A stretch of DNA of 64,000 bases from DIGJ01 sp041821315 (GTDB lineage Bacteria > Bacillota > Clostridia > Lachnospirales > Lachnospiraceae): assembly GCA_041821315.1 (NCBI GenBank), contig JBGUEO010000022.1:1-64000 (forward strand), read 5' to 3'. This document shows, one piece after another, positions 44,423-53,627 of this stretch. Each line of letters begins with the position of its first letter. Position 1 is the first letter of the stretch. A program made the position numbers and the translations under genes. Under the pieces are notes generated by a model. The model saw nothing but the letters and a program-made list of their open reading frames with translations. It ran no database searches and was not told the origin of the DNA.

Positions 44423-45055
44423 ATGGAAAAGTATGTAATTACGATTGGAAGAGGATATGGAAGTGGGGGAAGAACCATTGGAAAGATGCTATCCGAGGAG
44501 CTAAATATCCATTATTATGATAGAGAACTTCTTCGATTGGCATCGGATGAAAGTGGCATCAACGAACAATTATTTGGAAAAGCGGATGAAACGATAAAAG
44601 AGAGCTTTTTATATAAAGTCATGAAGAAGTCGTATTCTGGAGAACTGATTTCACCAGATAGTGATGATTTTGTATCCAATGATAATCTATTTAATTATCA
44701 GGCAAAGGTAATCCGTAAATTGGCAGAGGAAGAAGATAAATCTTGTATTATTGTGGGTCGATGTGCTGACTATATTTTAAAGGACTACAAGAATGTGATT
44801 CGTATTTTTGTACATGCACCACAAAAGCATTGCCTAGATACCTTAGAAACGATGTCAAATGATTCGAGACGGGACTTACAAAAGAAAATAGAACGCATTG
44901 ATAAGCATAGAGCAGCTTATTATGAATATTATACCAAGCGCAAATGGGATAATGCAGCAAACTATGATTTATGTATTAATACCAGTGAATTATCCTTTCA
45001 AGAAGCCGTGCGGTTAATCAAAGAATATATTGCAATTCGCGTTAAAATAAAATAA
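44423..45055 (+). CDS. cytidylate-kinase-like family protein (copy 2)
   Basis: This 210-residue paralogue of the protein at 25554-26162 starts YVITIGRGYGSGGRTIGKMLSE and shares IIVGRCADYILKD, a central RKLAEEE and the final YYEYYTKRKWDNAANYD region. The Gly-rich loop again lacks GKS/T. It lies 3 bases after livF with an AGGAG site in that gene's end. Substrate is unknown; linkage to amino acid transport may only be transcriptional. The two copies are clearly related over their whole length but far from identical. Confidence 0.85.
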   Translation: MEKYVITIGRGYGSGGRTIGKMLSEELNIHYYDRELLRLASDESGINEQLFGKADETIKESFLYKVMKKSYSGELISPDSDDFVSNDNLFNYQAKVIRKLAEEEDKSCIIVGRCADYILKDYKNVIRIFVHAPQKHCLDTLETMSNDSRRDLQKKIERIDKHRAAYYEYYTKRKWDNAANYDLCINTSELSFQEAVRLIKEYIAIRVKIK

Positions 45056-45090
45056 GTATTTCGTTCCATAGGGGAAAATGGAGGGCAATC

Positions 45091-45861
45091 ATGAATAAAG
45101 AAAACGGTGAATCAAACGCTATAGGAAAAAGGGGATTAAGTGGTTCGACGCTAAAACTCATAGCAATTGTAACGATGCTAATTGACCATACAGCGGCAGT
45201 AATACTAGAACCTTTGCTGCATTATCAAAATGGAGTAATTATAAAAGATAATTTATACCTTGCAGATCAAATTATGCGGGCAACTGGGAGAATTGCGTTT
45301 CCAATTTTTTGCTTTTTATTAGTGGAAGGTTTTTTTTATACGAAAAGTCGTGTGAAATATGCGATTCGACTTACGGTATTTGCAATTATTTCTGAAGTTC
45401 CTTTTGATTTAGCATTTACAAAACAGGCATTCTATATGAGTTATCAAAACGTCTTTTTTACGTTATTAATTGGATTACTCATGATGATGGGAATCCAATA
45501 TGGGAGAGATCATATCTTACCTAGGATTACAAAGGGAAGGAATATATGTGCGCTTCTTATGCAGACCGTTATTTTCCTGCTTGCAGCTGTGCTTGCAGAT
45601 GTGTTAAGAACAGACTACGGATTTTGGGGAATTATTGCTATCTTTGTTATGTATATCTTACGATTTAATCGACTCTATATGTGTTTATGTGAAGCACTTT
45701 ATTTTATGTCATTTGAAGCACCAACCGTTGTCCTTTCGTTTTTGCCAATCTTTTTTTATAATGGAAAACGAGGATTAAATTTAAAATATATCTTTTATGT
45801 TTTTTATCCGGCACACCTACTTATTTTATCGGGCATCTATATGCTATACTTTATCAAATAA
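45091..45861 (+). CDS. TraX family membrane protein
   Basis: This 256-residue protein has a short polar start, the family signature LSGSTLKLIAIVTMLIDHTA and about seven hydrophobic helices. GRIAFPIFCFLLVEGFFYT and AIISEVPFDLAF are typical of TraX. TraX acetylates F-pilin in E. coli plasmids. Chromosomal copies in Firmicutes have no pilin nearby and probably act as acyltransferases on another substrate. Nothing in the neighbourhood names that substrate. Confidence 0.85.
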   Translation: MNKENGESNAIGKRGLSGSTLKLIAIVTMLIDHTAAVILEPLLHYQNGVIIKDNLYLADQIMRATGRIAFPIFCFLLVEGFFYTKSRVKYAIRLTVFAIISEVPFDLAFTKQAFYMSYQNVFFTLLIGLLMMMGIQYGRDHILPRITKGRNICALLMQTVIFLLAAVLADVLRTDYGFWGIIAIFVMYILRFNRLYMCLCEALYFMSFEAPTVVLSFLPIFFYNGKRGLNLKYIFYVFYPAHLLILSGIYMLYFIK

Positions 45862-45898
45862 AAAACCAATTTACTAATTTGAGAGGAGAAACAACAGT

Positions 45899-47131
45899 AT
45901 GTCAACCGTACGTCCATTGAAAGCACTTCGTCCAAGAAAAGATTTGGTGAGCCAAATTGCGGCATTGCCTTATGATGTATATAATCGAGAAGAAGCAAAA
46001 AGAGAAGTCGAAAGGGAACCACTTTCTTTTCTTCGTATCGATCGTGCAGAAACGCAATTTGCGGATAGCGTTGATACTTACGCTGCTTGTGTATATGAGA
46101 AAGCAAATGAGATTTTATTAGAAATGATAGCAAATGAGAGTTTTCTAAGTGAGGACAAACAGGTTTATTACATATATGAATTAACGATGGAGGGTCGTTC
46201 ACAGACAGGAATCGTAGGATGTGCTTCTATTGATGATTATGAAAACAACCGTATAAAAAAACATGAAAATACGCGTGTAGAGAAAGAAGCTGACCGTATT
46301 ATGCATGTAGATACGCTAAATGCACAGACGGGACCTATCTTTTTAGCTTATCGCGCACACAAAGCGATTGATAGAATTGTGGACAAGACAAAAACGGAGA
46401 AAGCGGAGTATGATTTTACTTCACCTGATCACGTCTCCCATCGTGTATGGGTGATAAGAGAGGATGCAGATATAGCTGAAATTGAGCGGGCATTTGAAAC
46501 CATCGATTCTATTTATATTGCAGATGGACATCATCGTGCAGCTTCCGCGGTAAAAGTAGGATTGAAACGAAGAATGGAACATAAAAATTTCACAGGTGAA
46601 GAAGAGTTTAATTATTTCTTATCTGTACTATTTCCACACAATCAACTCATGATTTTGGATTATAATCGTGTGGTAAAAGATCTAAATGGAAAATCAAGGG
46701 AAGAAGTAATGGATTTAATCGCAGAAAAATTTCTAGTAGAAAAAATGGATGCGGCTTATAAACCGGAAAAAAAGGGAATCATAGGAATGTACATCAATCA
46801 GGAATGGTATCGACTTACTGCAAAAGCTGATATTTTGAAAGATCATCCGGTAGAAGGACTTGATGTTGCCCTGCTTCAAAATGAAATTCTCACTCCAATT
46901 CTTGGAATTATTGATCCAAAAACGGATACGCGTATTGATTTTGTTGGTGGAATACGTGGACTTTCTGAGCTTGAGCGCCGTTGTCACGAAGATATGATGC
47001 TTGCATTTTCGATGTATCCAACTTCAATTGAGGAGCTGTTTGATGTGGCAGATGCAGGATTATTAATGCCTCCAAAATCAACTTGGTTTGAGCCAAAACT
47101 TCGCAGTGGAATTTTTATTCATCAGATATAA
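45899..47131 (+). CDS. DUF1015 family protein
   Basis: This 410-residue soluble protein matches the DUF1015 (COG4198) pattern: VRPLKALRPRKDLVSQIAALPYDV at the start shortened here to its first part, YDVYNREEA, RIDRAE, KKHENTR and IYIADGHHRAASAV. The IADGHHR segment is the strongest family mark and is probably part of a catalytic or nucleotide site. Function is not established. Two aminotransferase genes follow in the same direction, which fits a role near amino acid metabolism. AGAGGAGA precedes the ATG. Confidence 0.85.
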   Translation: MSTVRPLKALRPRKDLVSQIAALPYDVYNREEAKREVEREPLSFLRIDRAETQFADSVDTYAACVYEKANEILLEMIANESFLSEDKQVYYIYELTMEGRSQTGIVGCASIDDYENNRIKKHENTRVEKEADRIMHVDTLNAQTGPIFLAYRAHKAIDRIVDKTKTEKAEYDFTSPDHVSHRVWVIREDADIAEIERAFETIDSIYIADGHHRAASAVKVGLKRRMEHKNFTGEEEFNYFLSVLFPHNQLMILDYNRVVKDLNGKSREEVMDLIAEKFLVEKMDAAYKPEKKGIIGMYINQEWYRLTAKADILKDHPVEGLDVALLQNEILTPILGIIDPKTDTRIDFVGGIRGLSELERRCHEDMMLAFSMYPTSIEELFDVADAGLLMPPKSTWFEPKLRSGIFIHQI

Positions 47132-47166
47132 ACCGTGTATCTTGGCTGTAGGAAAGGAAAAAAATA

Positions 47167-48351
47167 ATGATTTCAGAAAAAATGATGGATTTAGTTAAGA
47201 ATAGTTCTGTGATTCGTGCGATGTTTGAAGAGGGAAAAAACATGGCAGCGATATATGGAAAAGAAAATGTGTATGATTTTAGTTTGGGAAATCCAAGTGT
47301 AGCACCGCCAAAGGAAGTGAATCAGGCAATTCTTGAAGTGATCCAAGAAGAGGGGAGCATGGGTGTGCATGGATACATGAATAACTCAGGCTATGAGGAT
47401 GTTCGGGAAGCAATTGCGGTATCACTAAATAAACGCTTTTCTACAAGTTTTGGATTAGAAAATATTCTAATGACAGTGGGAGCAGCAGGTGGACTTAACG
47501 TTACATTAAAGACGTTACTAAATCCAGGGGATGAAGTAATTGTGTTTGCTCCTTTTTTTGGCGAATATCGTAATTACGTGTCCAATTACAACGGTGAACT
47601 TGTGGTGATTTCTCCCAATACAATCGATTTTTTACCAAATCTTCTCGAGTTTGCAGAAAAAATATCAGAAAAGACGAAGGCGGTAATCGTAAATACACCA
47701 AACAATCCGACTGGCGTGATTTATTCAGAAAAGACGATTATGGCAATCTCAGAAATTATGTACAAAGCACAAGATAAGTTTGGAACTTCGGTTTACTTAA
47801 TTGCAGACGAGCCATATCGTGAACTTGCATATGACGGAATAAAAGTTCCGTATCTTACGAAATATTATGACAACACAATTGTTGGTTATTCTTACAGCAA
47901 GTCCTTATCATTACCCGGAGAGCGGATTGGATATCTAGTAATGCCATCTGCATTGGATGATTTTGAACAAATATCACAAGCGGCAAATGTTGCAAACCGG
48001 ATTCTGGGATTTGTGAATGCACCATCCCTTATGCAGCGCGTAATTAAAAAGACCTTAGATGTTCAGGTGGATATTCTAGCCTATGATAAGAATCGAGAGC
48101 GGTTATATGAAAAATTAACTGAATTTGGATATGAAATGGTAAAACCAGAAGGCGCATTTTATTTGTTTATTAAAGCATTAGAAGAGGATGATAAAGCATT
48201 TGCAGCAAAGGCAAAGGGATACAACTTGCTGCTGGTACCAGGCTCTTCGTTTGGCTGTAATGGATATGTAAGACTTGCCTATTGCGTGGATTATGCAATG
48301 ATAGAACGTTCATTACCATCATTTGAGAAACTAGCAAACGACTATAAATAA
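47167..48351 (+). CDS. class I/II pyridoxal-phosphate aminotransferase
   Basis: This 394-residue enzyme has the fold-type I pattern: YDFSLGNPSVAPP near the start, VGAAGGLNVTLKTLL, VNTPNNPTGVIYS, ADEPYRELAYDG, and the PLP lysine in SYSKSLSLPGERIGY. It probably acts as an aspartate- or aromatic-type aminotransferase; the substrate cannot be fixed from sequence. It lies 35 bases after the DUF1015 gene and 33 before the HisC-like gene. Confidence 0.9.
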   Translation: MISEKMMDLVKNSSVIRAMFEEGKNMAAIYGKENVYDFSLGNPSVAPPKEVNQAILEVIQEEGSMGVHGYMNNSGYEDVREAIAVSLNKRFSTSFGLENILMTVGAAGGLNVTLKTLLNPGDEVIVFAPFFGEYRNYVSNYNGELVVISPNTIDFLPNLLEFAEKISEKTKAVIVNTPNNPTGVIYSEKTIMAISEIMYKAQDKFGTSVYLIADEPYRELAYDGIKVPYLTKYYDNTIVGYSYSKSLSLPGERIGYLVMPSALDDFEQISQAANVANRILGFVNAPSLMQRVIKKTLDVQVDILAYDKNRERLYEKLTEFGYEMVKPEGAFYLFIKALEEDDKAFAAKAKGYNLLLVPGSSFGCNGYVRLAYCVDYAMIERSLPSFEKLANDYK

Positions 48352-48384
48352 AACAATCAACAAGGTTAGATATGAGGTGTTATC

Positions 48385-49440
48385 GTGCAAATGTGGAAGA
48401 ATAATATACGAGAAGTAGAGCCATATGTGCCGGGGGAACAACCAGATTTGGCAGATATGATTAAATTAAATACAAATGAAAATCCATATCCACCGGCGCC
48501 TGGTGTGATAGAATTAGCAAAAAAAATAGATATGGATCGACTGAAATTATATCCGGATCCTACTGCAAAAATTTTGGTAGAGGCGCTTGCAGACAATTAT
48601 GGACGATCCAGTGATGAAGTTTTTGTAGGAGTGGGCTCAGATGATGTATTAGCCTTATCATTTCTAACGTTTTTTAATTCGAAGAAACCAATTTTATTCC
48701 CAGATATTACATATTCTTTTTATGATGTATGGGCAAATCTTTATCGGATTCCATTTGAAACACCTGAATTGGATGAAAATTTCCGAATACAAGCAAAGGA
48801 TTACTATAAAGAAAATGGGGGTGTTGTGATAGCCAATCCCAATGCACCAACCTCAATTTGTGAGGGGCTTGACTTTATCGAAGACATTCTTAAACATAAC
48901 CAGGATGTGGTTGTAATCGTGGATGAGGCATATATTGATTTTGGAGGAACGTCTGCACGAGGGTTAATTGATACCTATGACAATCTTTTAGTGGTACAGA
49001 CGTTTTCTAAGTCTCGATCCATGGCAGGAATGCGAATTGGATATGCACTTGGGAATAAAGAATTAATCCAGGCATTGCAAGATGTTAAATATTCGTTTAA
49101 TTCATATACAATGAATTTGCCATCCATTTTGCTGGGAGAACAGGCTGTTTTGGATCAAAATTATTTTGAACATACGATTGATGCAATCATTCAAACAAGA
49201 GAAGAAACAAAGAGGGCACTTAAAGAACTTGGATTTGACTTTCCAGATTCAAAGACGAATTTTTTGTTTATTACGCATCAATCAGTTCCAGCAAAGGAAC
49301 TATTTTTGATGCTTCGTGAAAAAAACATTTTTGTGCGATATTTTAATAAAACTCGTATTGATAATTATTTGCGAGTGACGATAGGAACGAAATGTGAAAT
49401 GAAGGCATTAATTGGGACACTTAAGGAATACTTAATTTGA
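48385..49440 (+). CDS. hisC: histidinol-phosphate aminotransferase-like enzyme
   Basis: This 351-residue PLP enzyme opens WKNNIREVEPYVPGEQP followed by KLNTNENPYPPAPGV, the HisC hallmark. IVDEAYIDFGG and PLP lysine FSKSRSMAGMRIGYA follow. It converts imidazoleacetol phosphate to histidinol phosphate, although members also serve aromatic amino acids. No other his gene is near. GTG 48385 lies 5 bases after GAGGTG; ATG 48391 is the alternative start. It would be a short-spaced part of the aminotransferase pair. Confidence 0.87.
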   Translation: MQMWKNNIREVEPYVPGEQPDLADMIKLNTNENPYPPAPGVIELAKKIDMDRLKLYPDPTAKILVEALADNYGRSSDEVFVGVGSDDVLALSFLTFFNSKKPILFPDITYSFYDVWANLYRIPFETPELDENFRIQAKDYYKENGGVVIANPNAPTSICEGLDFIEDILKHNQDVVVIVDEAYIDFGGTSARGLIDTYDNLLVVQTFSKSRSMAGMRIGYALGNKELIQALQDVKYSFNSYTMNLPSILLGEQAVLDQNYFEHTIDAIIQTREETKRALKELGFDFPDSKTNFLFITHQSVPAKELFLMLREKNIFVRYFNKTRIDNYLRVTIGTKCEMKALIGTLKEYLI

Positions 49441-49496
49441 CAAACGGATTCACTAATAGTAATATTTTAATATAGGAAAAGCAAAGGAGTATAATC

Positions 49497-49892
49497 ATGA
49501 AAATATTAATTGCAGAAGATGACTTCGCAAGCCGCAAATTTATGCTTCGCTTTTTATCTAAATATGGAGAATGTGATATTACCGTAGACGGAGAGGAAGC
49601 AGTAGAAGCTTTTACAATGGCTCTTGACGCTGATGAAGGATATGATTTGATTTGTTTGGATATTATGATGCCCGGTGTTGATGGGTATCAAGCATTAAAG
49701 CGAATGCGTGATATTGAACAAGAGAGAGAAATTACAGAAGAAAAAGCGGCAAAAATAATCATGACAACAGCATTGAATGAAGGAAGAAATGTGACAAAAG
49801 CATTCGAATTTGGATGTGTTGCCTATGCGGGAAAACCAATTGATCAAGAAAAATTTGAAAATGTACTTCGTAAACTTGGTCTAATTGAATAA
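49497..49892 (+). CDS. stand-alone CheY-like receiver protein
   Basis: This 131-residue protein is only a receiver domain: acidic pair in ILIAEDD, phospho-acceptor Asp in LICLDIMMPG, and Lys in YAGKPID. There is no output domain. A matching kinase is not in the neighbourhood. It could act by protein contact, as CheY does. AAAGGAG precedes ATG and a terminator follows. Confidence 0.88.
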   Translation: MKILIAEDDFASRKFMLRFLSKYGECDITVDGEEAVEAFTMALDADEGYDLICLDIMMPGVDGYQALKRMRDIEQEREITEEKAAKIIMTTALNEGRNVTKAFEFGCVAYAGKPIDQEKFENVLRKLGLIE

Positions 49893-49897
49893 AATTT

Positions 49898-49943
49898 GCA
49901 GCCTGCCGGACTAAAAGTCGTTACGGTTTAGGCTGCTTTTTTT
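49898..49943 (+). terminator. terminator after the receiver gene
   Basis: A 7-bp GC-rich outer stem (49898-49904 with 49930-49936), with possible inner pairing of CCG and CGG, is followed by seven T. Confidence 0.8.
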
Positions 49944-50001
49944 AATTGCAAAAGAAAGAACTTATCGATATAATGAGTAATAAGCGAAAGGAAAATAAAC
50001 A

Positions 50002-51042
50002 ATGAATACAAAAACCTTGGTTGAACGCCTAATTGCGAATGGAGAACTTACAAAAGACGAATATGTTTTCTTATTAAAAAATATAACGGATGAAGAAAGT
50101 GAAATTTTACGGCAGGAAGCAGTGCGTTTACAACAAAACTATTATGGCAATAAAGTATATGTACGCGGATTAATTGAGTTTACGAATTATTGCAAGAATA
50201 ATTGCTATTATTGCGGGATTCAGGCAGCAAATAAAAAAGTTGATCGATATCGTTTAACGAAAGAAGAAATTTTAGAGTGCTGCAAGGATGGATATGAGTT
50301 AGGATTTCGAACCTTTGTGTTACAAGGTGGAGAGGATTTGTTTTTTACAGATGAGTTGATGATTGCGATCATCCGTGAAATTAAAAGGAACTATCCAGAT
50401 TGTGCACTGACACTTTCTATTGGAGAAAAATCAAAAGAAAGTTATCTAGCATATAAGGAAGCAGGAGCCGATCGCTATTTGTTGCGCCATGAAACGGCAA
50501 ATGATGAACACTATCAGATGTTGCATCCAGATAATTTGAGTCTGAGCAATCGAATACGATGTTTATATGATTTAAAAGAGATTGGATTTCAGGTAGGAGC
50601 AGGGTTTATGGTTGGTTCACCGGGACAAACAGAAGAACATCTGGCACAGGATTTAATCTTTTTGAAAGAGCTGCAGCCACAAATGGTAGGAATTGGGCCT
50701 TTTATCCCACATCACGAAACAAAATTTGCAAAATACGAAGCCGGAAGTACAAAAAAGACATTGCTTTTGTTATCTATGATTCGTATTATATTACCAAAAA
50801 TATTACTTCCAGCGACTACAGCACTAGGAACCGTGGATTCAAAGGGAAGAGAAAAGGGAATATTGGCAGGTGCAAATGTAGTGATGCCAAATTTGTCACC
50901 GGTTTCTATGCGTAAAAAATATGAATTGTATGATAATAAGATTTGTACAGGAGATGAGGCGGCACAATGCAGGTCTTGTCTTCAAAAGCGTATGGAATCC
51001 GTCGGATATGAAGTTGTAGTTGATCGTGGAGATGCAAAATAG
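50002..51042 (+). CDS. hydE: [FeFe]-hydrogenase maturase HydE (radical SAM)
   Basis: This 346-residue radical SAM enzyme has its cluster ligands in CKNNCYYC (C64, C68, C71). HydE-type features are FVLQGGEDLFF, LRHETANDEHY, GAGFMVGSPGQT and PFIPHHETKFA. HydE helps to build the dithiolate-bridged H-cluster of [FeFe] hydrogenase with HydF and HydG, which are not in this window. Its presence marks an H2-metabolising anaerobe. It is followed by DUF368 28 bases later. Confidence 0.9.
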   Translation: MNTKTLVERLIANGELTKDEYVFLLKNITDEESEILRQEAVRLQQNYYGNKVYVRGLIEFTNYCKNNCYYCGIQAANKKVDRYRLTKEEILECCKDGYELGFRTFVLQGGEDLFFTDELMIAIIREIKRNYPDCALTLSIGEKSKESYLAYKEAGADRYLLRHETANDEHYQMLHPDNLSLSNRIRCLYDLKEIGFQVGAGFMVGSPGQTEEHLAQDLIFLKELQPQMVGIGPFIPHHETKFAKYEAGSTKKTLLLLSMIRIILPKILLPATTALGTVDSKGREKGILAGANVVMPNLSPVSMRKKYELYDNKICTGDEAAQCRSCLQKRMESVGYEVVVDRGDAK

Positions 51043-51070
51043 AGAAAAATAGGAAGGCTTGAGAGTAAAA

Positions 51071-51925
51071 ATGAAATTTCTTGTTGAGTGTTTAAAAGGG
51101 ATTATGATTGGAATAGCAAACGCAATTCCAGGAGTAAGTGGGGGAACTATGATGGTCTCCATGGGAATTTATGATAAGATAATTGATAGTGTAACTGGTT
51201 TATTCAAAGATTTTAAGAAAAGCGCAATGACTTTATTACCTTATTTGATTGGTATGGCAGTAGGAATTGTGGGACTTTCCTTTAGTATCACGTACCTACT
51301 GGAACATTATCCATTTCAAACAAGCCTTTTATTTATAGGATTGATTCTGGGAGGACTTCCGATTCTTACCACGCATGTAAACCGTAAGAGTATTCGTATC
51401 CAGCATGTAGTAATCTTTTTGATTACCTTTGCTGCAATTATCGTTTTGCAGTTACTTGGAGAGGGTAGTTTTGTAAAGATAGCGATTGGGTTATCAATCA
51501 TTGAAGTTGTTAAGCTATTTTTCATTGGCATAATTGCAGCCGCAACGATGGTGATACCAGGTGTTAGTGGATCTATGATTCTAATGATATTAGGATATTA
51601 TTATCCAGTGCTTACGTTAATCACCGATTTTATAAAAGCACTTACAAGCGGGAATATACCAGAACTGTTACGTACATGTGGAGCATTGATTCCATTTGGT
51701 ATTGGTGTTGTGGTTGGTATATTTGCTATAGCAAAATTGATTCAACTCTTACTCAATCGTTTTGAGAGTTATACGTATTGTGGAATTTTGGGACTTGTGG
51801 CAGCATCGCCAATTGCAATTTTTATGTGTAATGGTATTCCCCCACTTTCTTTTGTTACGGTTATAACTGGAATATTAGCATTGGGGATTGGACTGCTTGT
51901 GGCAAATATGCTGGGAAAAGAATAA
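51071..51925 (+). CDS. DUF368 family membrane protein (polyprenyl-phosphate flippase type)
   Basis: This protein of about 284 residues has some eight hydrophobic helices and two copies of the family's inverted motif: ANAIPGVSGGTM near residue 20 and TMVIPGVSGSMI near 165. DUF368 proteins (PopT) have been linked to recycling of undecaprenyl phosphate across the membrane in some bacteria. ATG 51071 is preferred, since the in-frame TTG 51059 sits against its own ribosome site AGGAAGG. Confidence 0.85.
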   Translation: MKFLVECLKGIMIGIANAIPGVSGGTMMVSMGIYDKIIDSVTGLFKDFKKSAMTLLPYLIGMAVGIVGLSFSITYLLEHYPFQTSLLFIGLILGGLPILTTHVNRKSIRIQHVVIFLITFAAIIVLQLLGEGSFVKIAIGLSIIEVVKLFFIGIIAAATMVIPGVSGSMILMILGYYYPVLTLITDFIKALTSGNIPELLRTCGALIPFGIGVVVGIFAIAKLIQLLLNRFESYTYCGILGLVAASPIAIFMCNGIPPLSFVTVITGILALGIGLLVANMLGKE

Positions 51926-51952
51926 AGAAACGAAAGAAAATAGAAAGGGTAT

Positions 51953-52858
51953 ATGTTGAAGAAGAAAATTGTATTATTGGCAATCATGATAGTGGTTACA
52001 CTGCTTGGTGTAGGAGTTACTGTGGTTTGCGATAAAAAGGAAACAAATCAAGTAGATGATACATTGACAATCGTTACCTCATTTTATCCCATCTATATTG
52101 CTACAGAAAATATTGTAGACGGTGTTAAAGGCATAGAACTGGTTAATTTGACTCAAAATCAGGGAGGGTGTCTTCATGATTATCAATTAACGACTACGGA
52201 TATGCGTAAATTAGAAAACGCAGATATTTTTATTATAAATGGTGGTGGAATGGAAGGTTTTATTGAAGAAATCTTAAAAACATACCCACAGATTACGGTA
52301 ATTGATGCAAGCAAGGGAATCAAACTACTTGGGGAAGCGAGTGAAAAAAATGCACATGTTTGGATGAATCCAGATAGGTATCGTATGCAACTTGAAAATA
52401 TTACAAAGGGATTAAGCACAGCAAATCAGGTAAATGAAGCACGATATCAGAAAAACTGCGATACTTATAGTAAAAAGGTAGCTGCTTTAAGCAAAGAAAT
52501 AAAGAGCTTGGATGCAAGTAAGCTAAAAAATGGTATTATAAGCTTTCATGATGCATTTGCTTATCTGGCAGACGCCCTTTCCATTCCAGTGATACACAGC
52601 ATTGATTTGGACAAGGATACTTATCTTAGTGCAGGTGAAGTAGCAGATGTGATTGATGAAGTGAGGGAAAATAATGTAACCTACATTTTTTCGGAAGAAC
52701 AGTTAAGTGAATCGAGTCCTAAGCGTGTGGCAGAAGAGACAGGGGCAACATTATGTATTATTGATTCATTGGTAAGTGGTGATACGGATAAGGATGCCTA
52801 TCTAACCGGGATGCAAAAAAACATAAAAATGTTAAAGCAGGTGTTGGAAGATGAATAA
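51953..52858 (+). CDS. zinc/manganese-type ABC substrate-binding protein (ZnuA/TroA family)
   Basis: This 301-residue protein has an N-terminal membrane anchor or weak lipobox (VTVVC-D, Cys26). Candidate metal ligands are His75 (LHDYQLT), His135 (AHVWMNP), His199 (SFHDAFAY) and an acidic residue near 248 (FSEEQLS). The three-His plus acidic set is that of the cluster A-I proteins. The His-rich loop typical of many zinc binders is absent (the loop reads TQNQGGC), so manganese is as possible as zinc. The ATPase start overlaps its end by 8 bases. Confidence 0.87.
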   Translation: MLKKKIVLLAIMIVVTLLGVGVTVVCDKKETNQVDDTLTIVTSFYPIYIATENIVDGVKGIELVNLTQNQGGCLHDYQLTTTDMRKLENADIFIINGGGMEGFIEEILKTYPQITVIDASKGIKLLGEASEKNAHVWMNPDRYRMQLENITKGLSTANQVNEARYQKNCDTYSKKVAALSKEIKSLDASKLKNGIISFHDAFAYLADALSIPVIHSIDLDKDTYLSAGEVADVIDEVRENNVTYIFSEEQLSESSPKRVAEETGATLCIIDSLVSGDTDKDAYLTGMQKNIKMLKQVLEDE

Positions 52859-53627
52859 TAAGCAAATGGTGGCAAAAACAACAAAAGGACATTGTGGATT
52901 CCATTGTATCAAGATTAAAAATTTTAAAGTTACCATCGGTGATACGAAGATATTAGAAAATATCAATCTACACATTCACTGTGGGGAGCTAACTGCTATT
53001 ATTGGAAAAAATGGTGCAGGGAAAACAACTTTAATGCGAGCCATTTTAAATGAAATTAAGCATGAAGGAACGATTGAATTTAAAGATATTCGAAATAATA
53101 CATATCCAAATTTAAAAATTGGATATGTACCTCAGCATCTAAATATTGCAAAAAACACACCAACGAGTGTATATGATTTATTTGCAAGTTTTATGAGCCG
53201 TGTCCCCGTTTTTCTTTGGAAAAGTAAGAAGACAGAAGCAAAAATACGAGAGCAGTTACAAAAATTTGAAGTAGAGGATCTGATGGATAAGCCAGTGTGT
53301 GATTTGTCTGGTGGACAGATGCAACGAGTTTTATTATCGGTTGCAACCTATCCGACACCGAATCTGTTAATATTAGATGAGCCAGTATCTGGTATTGATC
53401 GAAATGGATTGGAACTCTTTTATAAAAATATTAATTATTTGAAAAATAATGATGATTTGGCAATTATTTTGGTATCACATGACTTGAAATATGTAGAGAA
53501 GTACGCAGATCGCGTTGTTTTATTGGATCAAACGATACAAAAAGAGGGAAGGCCAGATGAGGTGTTTTCAAGTAAAGAGTTTGTCCAAATATTTGGCGAG
53601 GATGAATCGATAGGGAGTAATAATTGA
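52851..53627 (+). CDS. zinc/manganese-type ABC ATPase (ZnuC/MntB-like)
   Basis: This 258-residue ATPase has Walker A GKNGAGKTT, signature LSGGQMQRVLL and Walker B LLILDEPVSGID, followed by the D-loop and an H-loop SHDL. It has an N-terminal extension of about 20 polar residues containing HCGFHC, an extra Cys/His pair uncommon in the family. It overlaps both neighbours by a few bases, so the three genes are translated as one unit. Confidence 0.88.
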   Translation: MNNKQMVAKTTKGHCGFHCIKIKNFKVTIGDTKILENINLHIHCGELTAIIGKNGAGKTTLMRAILNEIKHEGTIEFKDIRNNTYPNLKIGYVPQHLNIAKNTPTSVYDLFASFMSRVPVFLWKSKKTEAKIREQLQKFEVEDLMDKPVCDLSGGQMQRVLLSVATYPTPNLLILDEPVSGIDRNGLELFYKNINYLKNNDDLAIILVSHDLKYVEKYADRVVLLDQTIQKEGRPDEVFSSKEFVQIFGEDESIGSNN

